Positions 18,030-26,044 of a DNA stretch of 64,000 bases are shown here, piece after piece. Made by a program: the position numbers and the translations under genes. The stretch is from Lacibacter sediminis (lineage in GTDB: Bacteria > Bacteroidota > Bacteroidia > Chitinophagales > Chitinophagaceae): the NCBI RefSeq assembly GCF_014168535.1, contig NZ_CP060007.1:4774001-4838000 (forward strand), read 5' to 3'. Below the pieces are notes generated by a model that saw only the letters and a list, made by a program, of their open reading frames with translations, was not told the DNA's origin and made no database searches. How positions within the stretch are numbered: position 1 is the stretch's first letter; every line of letters starts with the position of its first letter.

Positions 18030-18094
18030 AGGCAATTGGCAACGGTCAATAGGCAAGTTGCGTGTTTTTGCCAATTACTTATTGTCAATTGCCT
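18030..18094. repeat. Word-repeat hairpin downstream of the LytTR gene
   Basis: AGGCAATTGGCAA (18030-18042) is inverted at 18082-18094 with one mismatch. The whole spacer is made of GGCAATT/CAATTGCC-like words. It follows the response-regulator stop by a few bases and may stop or stabilise that transcript. Confidence 0.6.
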
Positions 18095-18100
18095 GTTGAA

Positions 18101-18853
18101 TTAACTTCCCATCCACTCTTTAAAAGCAGCTGCGCTTTCTTGGCTTATAATCACTTCTTCAGGTGCAGCGGGTTGTAATTCAAGTTCTAATTTACTTTTA
18201 GGATACGCTTTGATCTTCTGAATGGCCGAAACATTCACCAGGTATTTTCTGTTTACCCGGTAGAAAACGGAGGGATCGGTTTCCTTTTCCAGATCAGCCA
18301 GCGATTGATCGAGAATAAATTTCTGGCTGCGGTTATCAACCATGCACACCAGTTTATGCGTAGCATAGAAATAGGCAATTTCTTCTGTTTTGACACTGAT
18401 ATAATCGCTGCCACGTTTCACCAAAAAACGTTTCTTGAATTCAGTTGTTTGTTTTTGCTGCAATTGCAACAGCAGTTGCAGGTTTTGAGCGAAATATTTT
18501 TTTAGTGATTCATATTTATTCAATGCCTGTTTCAGTTTTTCATCGCTTACAGGTTTTAATAGATAATCGATGCCGTTATGCTCAAATGCTTCCTGCCAGT
18601 ATTCATCATAAGCCGTGCAGAAAATAATGGGGCAGGTGATCTTGATATTATCTAACAGTTGAAACGAAAGGCCATCAGACAATTCAATATCCATGAACAA
18701 CAGATCGGGCATTGAGTGAGTTGAAAACCATTCTGCAGCAGCCACGTTACTGCCAAGCACTGCTTCTATTATAAAGTCCTGGTTTGCTTTCAGCAAAGAT
18801 TTCTTTAATTTTTCTGCTGCAGGTTTTTCATCTTCTATAATTACAATGCGCAT
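18101..18853 (-). CDS. LytTR-family response regulator
   Basis: A 250-residue regulator: receiver domain at residues 1-120 with acidic pocket E7-D8, phospho-acceptor Asp near 55 (LLFMDIEL) and conserved Lys in LKPVSD, then a LytTR DNA-binding domain (FLVKRGSDYISVKTEEIAYFYA region, YRVNRKYLVN) at about 145-245. The ATG at 18853 follows the kinase stop codon by one base, so the pair is translated together. LytTR regulators bind paired direct repeats; the targets are unknown. Confidence 0.93.
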   Translation of the reverse strand: MRIVIIEDEKPAAEKLKKSLLKANQDFIIEAVLGSNVAAAEWFSTHSMPDLLFMDIELSDGLSFQLLDNIKITCPIIFCTAYDEYWQEAFEHNGIDYLLKPVSDEKLKQALNKYESLKKYFAQNLQLLLQLQQKQTTEFKKRFLVKRGSDYISVKTEEIAYFYATHKLVCMVDNRSQKFILDQSLADLEKETDPSVFYRVNRKYLVNVSAIQKIKAYPKSKLELELQPAAPEEVIISQESAAAFKEWMGS

Positions 18854-18854
18854 A

Positions 18855-19925
18855 TCAATCAATTTTCAGAATGGGTAAACAAACGATAAACATATCATCC
18901 GATCTTTCAATGCAGATAGATCTGTCCGTACTGAGGCGGTATCGTTCTTCCAGGTTTTGCAAACCAATCCGTGATGATGGTTTCCGCAGCTTTTTTTCTT
19001 TTAACTTATTCCGCATTTGCAATTCATTTCCCACAAATACAAGTTGGATCTGCAAGGGTGATGTTTCCGAAAATTCATTATGCTTCACGGCATTCTCTAA
19101 CAACACCTGTAATGAAATAGGCGGAATCAGATATCGATCCCACAACGTTTCATCAACTTCTGTTTGCAGTTGCAACGCATCTTCAAACCTGATCTTTAAC
19201 AACGAAAAATAATCTTGCATAAACAGCATTTCATCACGCAGCAGCACAAGATCCTTTGCTTTGTTCTGCAAAATATACCTGTACACATCGGCCATATGAT
19301 CGTTGAAAAGCTTGGCTTTCTCCGGTTTCTCTTCAATTAAATGCGAAAGCGTATTGAGTGAATTAAAAATAAAATGCGGATCGATCTGATTCTTCAAAGC
19401 TTCCAGTTCTGCTTCGGCTTTTGCACGTTCCAACTGTTCCTGTTGCAGTTTATCATTCGCCACATCTCTTACCAAAAAAACAGTCTCATACAAATTCACT
19501 AAAAAGAAAACAGCGATCAAAATAATGATGGATGATAAACGTACCACATGCCAATCAACTATTCCATTCATAAATATCTTGTACCAGCCAACCAGCATGA
19601 GTATACTCATGGGCACTACATAAAACGGAATCGTAATGATAAATGCTAGTATCTTCTTCAACGGTTTATTCAACCAATCGAAATAGGAACGCAGAGTAAA
19701 TTGCAAAAACCGCACTCCTTCATAGATCACAAAAGCAATGGAAATAGTATAGAGATAGCTGAGCTTGATCTGCCAATTGCTGAATTCTTCATGCGGCACC
19801 ATCTGCGTGATCAACGGAATAGCAATACCAAACAAAGGCACCAGCACCACACGGATACCGATATCGTTGATCTTATCTTTCGGACCAAACAATTTCGTCG
19901 TTATGTTTTGTGCGTTTGTCGGCAT
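18855..19925 (-). CDS. LytS/YehU-type sensor histidine kinase
   Basis: A 356-residue membrane kinase. Four hydrophobic segments (about residues 23-44, 54-77, 90-118, 125-150) are followed by a short coiled coil (LQQEQLERAKAEAELEALK) and the His_kinase domain with NQIDPHFIFNSLNTLS, where His184 is the likely phosphorylated residue. The HATPase part shows LLENAVKHNEF and RIGLQNLEERY. There is no extracellular sensor domain, so the signal is probably sensed within or near the membrane. It precedes and is coupled to the LytTR regulator. Confidence 0.93.
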   Translation of the reverse strand: MPTNAQNITTKLFGPKDKINDIGIRVVLVPLFGIAIPLITQMVPHEEFSNWQIKLSYLYTISIAFVIYEGVRFLQFTLRSYFDWLNKPLKKILAFIITIPFYVVPMSILMLVGWYKIFMNGIVDWHVVRLSSIIILIAVFFLVNLYETVFLVRDVANDKLQQEQLERAKAEAELEALKNQIDPHFIFNSLNTLSHLIEEKPEKAKLFNDHMADVYRYILQNKAKDLVLLRDEMLFMQDYFSLLKIRFEDALQLQTEVDETLWDRYLIPPISLQVLLENAVKHNEFSETSPLQIQLVFVGNELQMRNKLKEKKLRKPSSRIGLQNLEERYRLSTDRSICIERSDDMFIVCLPILKID

Positions 19926-20018
19926 CAGTTCCGGTTTCGTTCGTTTGCAGCTTGTGCATGTAAAGTTTGTAAAATAGATTCGAATACGAACAAATTTTTC
20001 AACCCAAAAACCAATTGT

Positions 20019-20453
20019 ATGGATATGAATTCAATTAACTGGCTTGCTGTATTGGTTGCCGGTATTTCCGCTTTTGTATTAGGCGGCGTTTGGTATTCTC
20101 CTTTGTTATTTGGTAAAGCCTGGATGAGTGAAAACAATCTCACCGAAGAAGATGTAAAGAAAGGCAATGCCACCAAAATTTATGGCTGGGCTTTTGTGCT
20201 TTCACTCATCATGGCTGCTAACCTTGCCATGTTTTTAGCTGATACGCCTGCTGAATGTACCGGTAACTGTGCGCAAAAAACAGATGTTACCTGGGGAACT
20301 ATTGCAGGTTTTCTTGCAGGTATCTGGGGCTTTTGCGCCATTGCTACCGTTGCGCTGTTCGAACAAAAAACGGCACGGTATATTTTCATTAACGGAGGTT
20401 ACGCATTATTAGCTCTTACACTAATGGGCGCAATCATTGGTGTATGGCGATAA
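20019..20453 (+). CDS. DUF1761 membrane protein
   Basis: A 144-residue protein from the ATG at 20019 (a second ATG six bases later is equally possible). Four hydrophobic segments and the opening INWLAVLVAGISAFVLGGVWYSPLLFG identify DUF1761; GKAWM follows as usual. A short loop between segments carries two Cys (ECTGNC). No function is established for the family. It is divergent from the sensor kinase gene, about 93 bp away, and heads a run of small plus-strand accessory genes. Confidence 0.87.
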   Translation: MDMNSINWLAVLVAGISAFVLGGVWYSPLLFGKAWMSENNLTEEDVKKGNATKIYGWAFVLSLIMAANLAMFLADTPAECTGNCAQKTDVTWGTIAGFLAGIWGFCAIATVALFEQKTARYIFINGGYALLALTLMGAIIGVWR

Positions 20454-20497
20454 TATGACGGCATTAACCATTACCTTGTTATTTAAACCTTATCGCC

Positions 20498-21013
20498 ATG
20501 AAGTATCTGCTACTTCTTTTTGCTTGTTTCACAACAATTCAACTTTCAGCACAAAAACCTTGCAGTGCTCCTGCTTATCGTCAATTCGATTTCTGGATCG
20601 GCGAATGGGATGTGTATGGAAAGAACGGAACCAAAGCCGGCGACAGTAAGATCAGTTTGATACTTGATAGTTGTATCATCCTTGAAGAATGGACAAGTGC
20701 CGGTTCAAATCAAGGTTTGCGTTATGCCGGCAAAAGTTTTAATACATGGAACAGAAACACCAAACAATGGCAACAAACATGGGTAGATAATACAGGTGGC
20801 AGTACTGAATATCTGGAAGGGAAATATGATGAGAATAAAATCATCTTTCAAACAAAACCATTCCTTTTTTCAAAAGATACAATAGCAGTAAGAAAGTTAA
20901 CCTTCTTCAATCTGTCGCCTGATAAAGTGCGTCAATTTGCAGAAATCACAAAAGATAATGGCGCAAGCTGGCAAACAGAGTACGACCTTGAATACCGCCG
21001 CAGAAAAGGATGA
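20498..21013 (+). CDS. Secreted lipocalin-like protein (FDFWIGEW family)
   Basis: A 171-residue protein with signal peptide ending LSAQ. The mature part begins with a Cys and then FDFWIGEWDVYG, and continues as alternating beta strands (LDSCIILEEW, WNRNTKQWQQTWVDN, YLEGKYD). This layout resembles the FDFWxGxW-type lipocalin-like families such as DUF1579. Ligand and function are unknown. It follows the DUF1761 gene by 44 bp on the same strand. Confidence 0.72.
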   Translation: MKYLLLLFACFTTIQLSAQKPCSAPAYRQFDFWIGEWDVYGKNGTKAGDSKISLILDSCIILEEWTSAGSNQGLRYAGKSFNTWNRNTKQWQQTWVDNTGGSTEYLEGKYDENKIIFQTKPFLFSKDTIAVRKLTFFNLSPDKVRQFAEITKDNGASWQTEYDLEYRRRKG

Positions 21014-21064
21014 GCGGAACAAATTCATCTCATCTATTTCAGAACTTTAAGAAAAACCTTTATC

Positions 21065-21580
21065 ATGAACCGTAAATCATTTCTGCAGAATGTAGCTGTT
21101 GGCAGTGGCATCGTCGCTATCCCGTCCATCCTGTTTGCACAGGAAACAAAGCCGATGCAACAAACCAAGCCTGATCCTTTACCGGCTGAAAAAGTAAAAG
21201 ACTTTGTAAGTGCCGGGCATAATAATCTTGATAAAGTAAAACAGTTGTTGACAGAATTTCCTACACTTATTTATGCTACATGGGACTTAGGTGGTGGCGA
21301 TTTTGAAACTGGCTTAGAAGGTGCAGGGCATGTTGGCAATAAAGACATTGCAAATTATCTGATTGAAAAAGGAGCACGCACCAACTTATTTGTGTTGACG
21401 ATGTTGGGTAAAACACAAATTGTAAAAGCCTATATCGAAACGTATCCATCGTACCTGTACGCAAGAGGTCCGCATGGTTTTACGTTGTTGCATCATGCAA
21501 ATCGAGGAGGTGAAGAAGCGAAAGAGCTAGTGGAATATTTGCAAAGCAAAGGATTGAAAGAAACAAGAGCATCATTATAA
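21065..21580 (+). CDS. Exported ankyrin-repeat protein
   Basis: A 171-residue protein with an N-terminal export signal (MNRKSFLQNVAVGSGIVAIPSILFA, read in two parts), which resembles a Tat leader but has a single Arg before Lys, so Sec export is also possible. The mature part has about three ankyrin-type helix pairs: NLDKVKQLLTEFP, NKDIANYLIEKGA and GFTLLHHANRGG. Ankyrin repeats bind other proteins; the partner is unknown. It belongs to a row of short plus-strand genes spaced 18-52 bp apart. Confidence 0.8.
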   Translation: MNRKSFLQNVAVGSGIVAIPSILFAQETKPMQQTKPDPLPAEKVKDFVSAGHNNLDKVKQLLTEFPTLIYATWDLGGGDFETGLEGAGHVGNKDIANYLIEKGARTNLFVLTMLGKTQIVKAYIETYPSYLYARGPHGFTLLHHANRGGEEAKELVEYLQSKGLKETRASL

Positions 21581-21597
21581 ACCTTAAAACTTACAAC

Positions 21598-21993
21598 ATG
21601 GATAACGCAATCAGCTGGTTTGAAATACCGGCAACCGATATTGACCGTGCACAAAAATTTTATGAGGCTGTGTTTAATATTCAAATGCAGGCGATGGATT
21701 TTCAGAGTACGAAGATGCGGATGTTCCCGCTTGATGATCCCATGAAAGGTATTGGAGGTACCATCATCGAAAGTGGAGGTTTTCATAAACCTTCTGCAAC
21801 TGATGGTCCGTTGATCTATCTCAATGGTAATCCTGATGTACAGATCTTTCTTGATCGTATTGAAAAAGCAGGTGGCAAAATACTTGTTCCAAAAACTGTT
21901 ATCTCTGATGAGTATGGCGACATGGCTGTTTTCTTAGATACGGAAGGAAACCGCATTGCATTGCACAACATTCCTGCGAAATACAGACAATAA
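21598..21993 (+). CDS. VOC-family (glyoxalase-like) protein
   Basis: A 131-residue protein of the vicinal-oxygen-chelate fold with paired beta-alpha-beta-beta-beta modules: ISWFEIPATDIDRAQKFYEAVF at the start and DEYGDMAVFLDTEGNRIALHN at the end. The C-terminal strand carries the usual metal-ligand Glu region, though here the residue is in DTEGN. The enzyme type (lyase, dioxygenase, resistance protein) cannot be told. There is no signal peptide. It lies 17 bp after the ankyrin gene, likely in the same transcript. Confidence 0.85.
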   Translation: MDNAISWFEIPATDIDRAQKFYEAVFNIQMQAMDFQSTKMRMFPLDDPMKGIGGTIIESGGFHKPSATDGPLIYLNGNPDVQIFLDRIEKAGGKILVPKTVISDEYGDMAVFLDTEGNRIALHNIPAKYRQ

Positions 21994-21999
21994 CCGTGT

Positions 22000-22485
22000 A
22001 TGAAAAAGAACAGCATTGCTTTCCTGTTACTTTTCACTGTTTGCAGTTTTGTAACAGAATCAGCATTATTGAATGGTTCAGTAAAATCATTTCACTGGCT
22101 TAACGGCTCATGGCAAATGCAAACCAAGCGGGGCATCATCACTGAAAAATGGGCCGTTGCTAACGACAGCACACTGGCGGGTGAAAGCATTATGACAAGA
22201 GCTGACGGAACAGAAATTCCATTGGAAAAAATTCAACTGGCATTTCGTAACGGCAACTACTACTATATCCCGACTGTAAAGAATCAGAATGGAGAGCAAC
22301 CCGTAGAGTTTAAGATCACTTCGCATAACGAAACCGGTTTTGTGGCTGAAAATCCGCAGCACGATTTTCCAAAACGCATCAGCTATACATTGGTGAACAA
22401 AGATTCCATTCATGCAGTGATCGATGACGGTGCTGCAACACCTGTAAAAAAATCAAACTTTTATTATTCACGTAAAAAAGATTGA
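22000..22485 (+). CDS. Secreted DUF6265-like protein
   Basis: A 161-residue protein with an N-terminal signal peptide (hydrophobic to about residue 23). The mature domain starts FHWLNGSWQMQTKRG and ends with a strand-rich segment (NPQHDFPKRISYTLV), which fits DUF6265, a lipocalin-like secreted family of unknown function. The NPQHDFP motif is well preserved in such proteins. It begins 6 bp after the VOC gene and nearly touches the next gene, so co-transcription is very likely. Confidence 0.75.
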   Translation: MKKNSIAFLLLFTVCSFVTESALLNGSVKSFHWLNGSWQMQTKRGIITEKWAVANDSTLAGESIMTRADGTEIPLEKIQLAFRNGNYYYIPTVKNQNGEQPVEFKITSHNETGFVAENPQHDFPKRISYTLVNKDSIHAVIDDGAATPVKKSNFYYSRKKD

Positions 22486-22487
22486 TC

Positions 22488-22991
22488 ATGTCTTCCTTTG
22501 ACTGGAGCAGGTTTACTGTTCGCATCAACATCAACAGCAATTCAATTGAACAACTCTATCGTGCATGGGCCACCAGAGGCGGCATTGAATATTGGTTTTT
22601 ACGAATGAGTGAATACAGTCAGCCAAATGGTTCCTTGCGAGGCGATGATGAACCTGTTCAAAAAGGTGATACTTATCGCTGGCGCTGGTTTGGTTACGGC
22701 GACGAAGTAACGGAGACGGGCGAGATACTTGATTGCAATGGAACAGATTTTTTCAAATTTCGTTTTGGTGAGGCAGGCGACTGCAGCGTGCGCATCTATC
22801 CCGAACAGAATGAACTGATCGTTGAACTTCTGCAGGATAATATACCCACAGATGAGAAGGCAAAAGAGATGTGGCATATCGGTTGCAAAACCGGCTGGAC
22901 GTTTTATCTCGCCAATATGAAATCACTGTTTGAAGGAGGTATTGATCTTCGAAATAAGAATGAACAATTGCAGGATATGATCAATGCATAA
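22488..22991 (+). CDS. SRPBCC/AHSA1-type START-like protein
   Basis: A 167-residue protein from the ATG at 22488 (a TTG two codons upstream overlaps the previous gene). It has the AHSA1 layout: FTVRININSNSIEQLYRAWATRGGIEYWF for the first strand and helices (read in parts) and a C-terminal long helix GWTFYLANMKSLFEGG. The family forms a hydrophobic cavity that binds small lipophilic ligands or Hsp90. No partner is visible here. It follows the DUF6265 gene by two bases. Confidence 0.82.
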   Translation: MSSFDWSRFTVRININSNSIEQLYRAWATRGGIEYWFLRMSEYSQPNGSLRGDDEPVQKGDTYRWRWFGYGDEVTETGEILDCNGTDFFKFRFGEAGDCSVRIYPEQNELIVELLQDNIPTDEKAKEMWHIGCKTGWTFYLANMKSLFEGGIDLRNKNEQLQDMINA

Positions 22992-23017
22992 AAAACCAAC
23001 GTACCAAAGAAGAAAAA

Positions 23018-23542
23018 ATGAAGTACCAACAGCAGGAAGCATGTAGCATACTCGAACGAACACCAACTGTTTTAAGATCATTGCTTGCAGGTTTATCAAA
23101 TGATCTAATCATGAACAATGAAGGCCCGGAAACCTTTTCGCCTTATGATGTAGTGGGTCATTTAATTCATGGTGAAAAAACAGATTGGGTGGTAAGAGCA
23201 AAGATCATTTTGGAGCATGGTGTAAATAAACCTTTCGATCCATACGACAGGTTTGCACAATATGAAGAGAGCAAAGGCAAAACTTTAGAGCAATTGCTGA
23301 ATGAGTTTGAAGCTATCCGAAAAGAAAATGTTGCATGGCTGCAGTCAAGTCAATTAACGGAAGATGATCTTGAACGAAAAGGAAAGCATCCGGTGTTGGG
23401 AGAAGTAACACTTCGGCATCTGTTATCAACCTGGGTGGTGCATGATCTTACACATATTGCGCAGATCACAAGGGTAATGGCAAAACAATATGTAGAAGAA
23501 ATGGGGCCATGGCCGCAGTTCTTCAGAATTCTTCAGTTCTGA
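23018..23542 (+). CDS. DinB-family protein
   Basis: A 174-residue four-helix-bundle protein with the metal-site His residues of the DinB/YfiT superfamily: VVGHLIHGEK near residue 45 and the C-terminal HDLTHIAQITRVMA. Members are often thiol-dependent transferases or hydrolases using a His3 zinc or nickel site. The protein is cytoplasmic, unlike the exported DinB protein at 26970. It ends the plus-strand gene row and is convergent, 21 bp away, with the truncated kinase ATPase gene. Confidence 0.87.
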   Translation: MKYQQQEACSILERTPTVLRSLLAGLSNDLIMNNEGPETFSPYDVVGHLIHGEKTDWVVRAKIILEHGVNKPFDPYDRFAQYEESKGKTLEQLLNEFEAIRKENVAWLQSSQLTEDDLERKGKHPVLGEVTLRHLLSTWVVHDLTHIAQITRVMAKQYVEEMGPWPQFFRILQF

Positions 23543-23563
23543 AATAATACCGGTAAAAGGCTT

Positions 23564-23953
23564 CTATACTTCAGTGCGGAAACGAAGTGCCAACTCAAGT
23601 CCATTTTTTGCAGGTGTAATAGCAACAGCACCTCCCAGTACGGCGGCCATGGGCATGAGCTGTTCCATTTTAGTGAAAATGTCTGCATTGTAACAACGGC
23701 CATTTTCATTTACCTGTAGAAAAACCTGTTGCTGCTGTTCGTACGCTGAGATGCGGATGCAGTCGCTTTCGGTTTGGGCAACCGCTGTTTGTAATAAGTT
23801 ACTTAGTACTGATGCAAGCACATCACGATCGGCTGAAACCTGCAGATCGGGGGCAATATCGTTCACAAAAAAACTGTTGCGACTAACCGCAGAAGGTAAA
23901 ATTGATTGTGCTACATGGCCTACAAGTTGTTTAAGGGCAAATTGATTTTTCAT
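23564..23953 (-). CDS. Stand-alone degenerate histidine-kinase ATPase-like protein
   Basis: A 129-residue protein from the ATG at 23953. Residues 35-70 read VSADRDVLASVLSNLLQTAV, the N-box helix of a GHKL ATPase (usually D-x-x-x-L-x-x-V-L-x-N-L-L-x-N-A), but the catalytic Asn of NA is replaced by Q-T-A. The G1 and G2 boxes after it are not recognisable; VLGGAVAI stands in place of G2. There is no dimerisation/His-phosphotransfer domain and no membrane segment. It probably binds no ATP or binds it weakly. I recall similar short proteins in Chitinophagaceae, so it is likely a retained family and not a fresh fragment. Its upstream region is the repeat-filled non-coding block. Confidence 0.65.
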   Translation of the reverse strand: MKNQFALKQLVGHVAQSILPSAVSRNSFFVNDIAPDLQVSADRDVLASVLSNLLQTAVAQTESDCIRISAYEQQQQVFLQVNENGRCYNADIFTKMEQLMPMAAVLGGAVAITPAKNGLELALRFRTEV

Positions 23954-25196
23954 AAAAGATTTTTGAGGAAGCAAGGATGGTTTACATATAAAAACAAAGG
24001 GTATAATTCAATTGTTCTCATAAGAGTAAAATAGTTTTGAAAAGAGTATGGATTAAAAACGGGGCCCTTTATAACAATCAACATGAACTTTCAATAATGG
24101 GTAGCCGGTACGGATCAAACGTCGGTTTTCATACAATTGGATTTTGGGTAAGATTTCATAAGGTTTGGTTTCAGAGATAAAGCTTTCAAGGGTACGGATC
24201 AAACATTGGTTTTTACATACAAGTTGGATTTCGAATGTATGATGGTTCCAGGGTTTAGTTGTTCAGGTGGATACGGATCGTTGATTTATGTTTTGGATAT
24301 TGTTTCATTGTCATTGACTGTACAAAGTAACAACCACTGAAAACCGAAAAAAATAGTACTGGAACTCATTCATCCGTACTTGTTTTATAGTTGAGTTGTA
24401 GTTGAAATTCGGCAGCAGGTAAACTTAGTTCGGCAACAAAGCTTTGATTTACACAAGCTGCAACTGAAACGACAGATAACAGAAATAACAACCATTAGAA
24501 AAGGAATACTTGTTCAACTTGAAGCAAAGAGTAAGAGATGTGCTGTAAATAGTTGGGAAGAAACTGAGAGTAAATGCCCGAAGATGCTCCGGGTAAAAAG
24601 AAAAAGCTGATCGTAGAAACGATTAGCTGATTTTCGAAACTTAGGTTCCGGGTAAGTCAATCATCATGCATTTTTTCGAAAACCTGGTTTACACAAGTAC
24701 GGATCAAAACTGATTTTCTTATAGATATTGGTATAAGTAGTTTGGGTAAACGACCTTTCAGGAGCCATTGTGGTTTCAATGGGTTTTGGGTAAACGGTAC
24801 GGGTTAAAACAGGCTTTGGTTTGGATATTGGACATCAGTTAGGGTAAACGACCTTTAAAAGAGCTGTTGTGGTTTTAGTGGGCTTTGGGTAAACGGTACG
24901 GGTTAAAAACAGGCTTTTCAATCAGGAATAATTACATGTGGTTTTTGGGTAAACGGTTTTTCTTCGGGATCAATTCGTTCTATATTGTTATTTAGTAAGC
25001 GTTTTTTGTCGTCCGTATTATCATCGTTGCGGATACAAAGTAACAACCTTGGCAAGCCGCCCACAATAGAACCTTTACTCATTAGCTTGTACTTGTTTCT
25101 AGTAGTTATTGTGTAGTCGAAATTCTATAGGCACAGGAGAAAGCATAACAGTAAAACCTTAATTTGTAATCCCTTTCACATAAAACAGCCACATAT
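23954..25196. repeat. 1.2 kb non-coding region with imperfect tandem repeats
   Basis: No plausible gene is present on either strand. Three tandem units of 99-100 bp start at 24697, 24797 and 24896, each opening GTACGG(A/G)T(C/T)AAAA and closing GGGTAAACG; the third is shortened. Two further copies of the opening motif lie at 24108 and 24192 and a partial one at 24271. A 90-bp block at 24321-24410 is repeated in diverged form at 25034-25125, with its internal words at the same 55-bp spacing. A hairpin of 10 bp with one G-U (AGCTGATCGT, loop AGAA, ACGATTAGCT) lies near 24607-24630. It may encode a structured RNA, a binding array, or be a decayed element. Confidence 0.75.
25159..25166 (+). promoter_or_regulatory. 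Probable -7 element upstream of the DUF1801 gene
   Basis: TTAATTTG differs from TAnnTTTG at one position and ends 30 nt before the ATG at 25197, immediately after the repeat region. It is the best promoter candidate for the second half of the accessory gene row. Confidence 0.3.
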
Positions 25197-25652
25197 ATGC
25201 AATCAGCCGCTACATCCCCCGCCGATTATATTGCCGAAATGCCGGAAGAACGGCAGGCAGCTTTTAAGAAACTACGGGCAGTAATCAAGAAGAATCTCTC
25301 TGCCGGATTCAAAGAAATGATGAGCTACGGGATGCTTGGTTATGCCGTGCCGCACTCAAAATACCCGGCCGGCTATCATTGCAATCCCAAAGATCCGTTA
25401 CCATTTATGTGTATTGCTTCGCAAAAGAACTTTATTGCGGTGTACCACATGGGTATTTATTCCAGCCCTGAATTACTGAAGTGGTTTACCGCAGCACATG
25501 CGAAAGCGTCTGCCAAAAAATTAGACATGGGCAAAAGCTGTATCCGTTACAAAAAACCGGAGGATATTCCGTTTGAGTTGATCGGTGAGCTGGCTGCTAA
25601 AATGTCGGCCGATGAATGGATCAGTCTTTATGAACAAAAATTAAAACGATAA
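25197..25652 (+). CDS. DUF1801 (YdhG-like) protein
   Basis: A 151-residue cytoplasmic protein. The start PADYIAEMPEERQAAFKKLR and the central FKEMMSYGMLGYAVPHSKYPAGY (read in parts) match the DUF1801 fold, an iron-chaperone frataxin-like fold in the few solved members. The C-terminal segment MGKSCIRYKKPEDIPFELI is also typical. The function in this organism is unknown. It starts the gene row after the repeat block, with the YciI gene 5 bp behind it. Confidence 0.86.
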   Translation: MQSAATSPADYIAEMPEERQAAFKKLRAVIKKNLSAGFKEMMSYGMLGYAVPHSKYPAGYHCNPKDPLPFMCIASQKNFIAVYHMGIYSSPELLKWFTAAHAKASAKKLDMGKSCIRYKKPEDIPFELIGELAAKMSADEWISLYEQKLKR

Positions 25653-25657
25653 AACAG

Positions 25658-26038
25658 ATGAAACAACTGCTTACAATTATCTGCCTCTTGTTTACTTTGC
25701 AGATCGCTGCACAAGAGAAAACAAAAACTCCGCAATGGTTAGGCATTCTTACACTGGCCGATAAATACAAAGATGAAAAAAACTGGACCAAGCAAGACGA
25801 AGCTATTACCGGTGAACATTTTCAACGATTGGTAAAGATGAAGAACGAAGGTGTTGTTCTGCTGGCCGGAAGAACACAATTGGAATTAGCTGACCCCGGC
25901 ATGATGGGCCTGGTGATCTTTTATGCCAAAGATGAAAAAGAAGCGATGCAGTTTATGCAGGATGATCCTGCAGTAAAAAACAAGATCATGCTGGCAAAAG
26001 TTGTACCTTATGGTGTAGCTGTAAATAAATGCGAATAG
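25658..26038 (+). CDS. Exported YciI-like protein
   Basis: A 126-residue protein: signal peptide MKQLLTIICLLFTLQIAAQ followed by a YCII ferredoxin-like domain (ITGEHFQRLVKMKNEGVVLLAGRT, read in parts, then MGLVIFYAKDEKEAMQFMQDDP). The His in GEHFQ and Asp in QDDPA are the conserved YciI active-site-like pair. Most YciI proteins are cytoplasmic, so the signal peptide is unusual. The reaction is unknown. It sits between DUF1801 and ankyrin genes in a tight row. Confidence 0.83.
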   Translation: MKQLLTIICLLFTLQIAAQEKTKTPQWLGILTLADKYKDEKNWTKQDEAITGEHFQRLVKMKNEGVVLLAGRTQLELADPGMMGLVIFYAKDEKEAMQFMQDDPAVKNKIMLAKVVPYGVAVNKCE

Positions 26039-26044
26039 CAAACC

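Noticed and set aside
19701..20018. Long N-terminal extension of the DUF1761 protein
   Set aside because: The extension lies over the divergent sensor kinase gene and its promoter, and the domain begins at the ATG at 20019.
23954..25196. CRISPR array
   Set aside because: Units are about 100 bp, imperfect throughout and without alternating constant repeats and unique spacers; no cas genes nearby.
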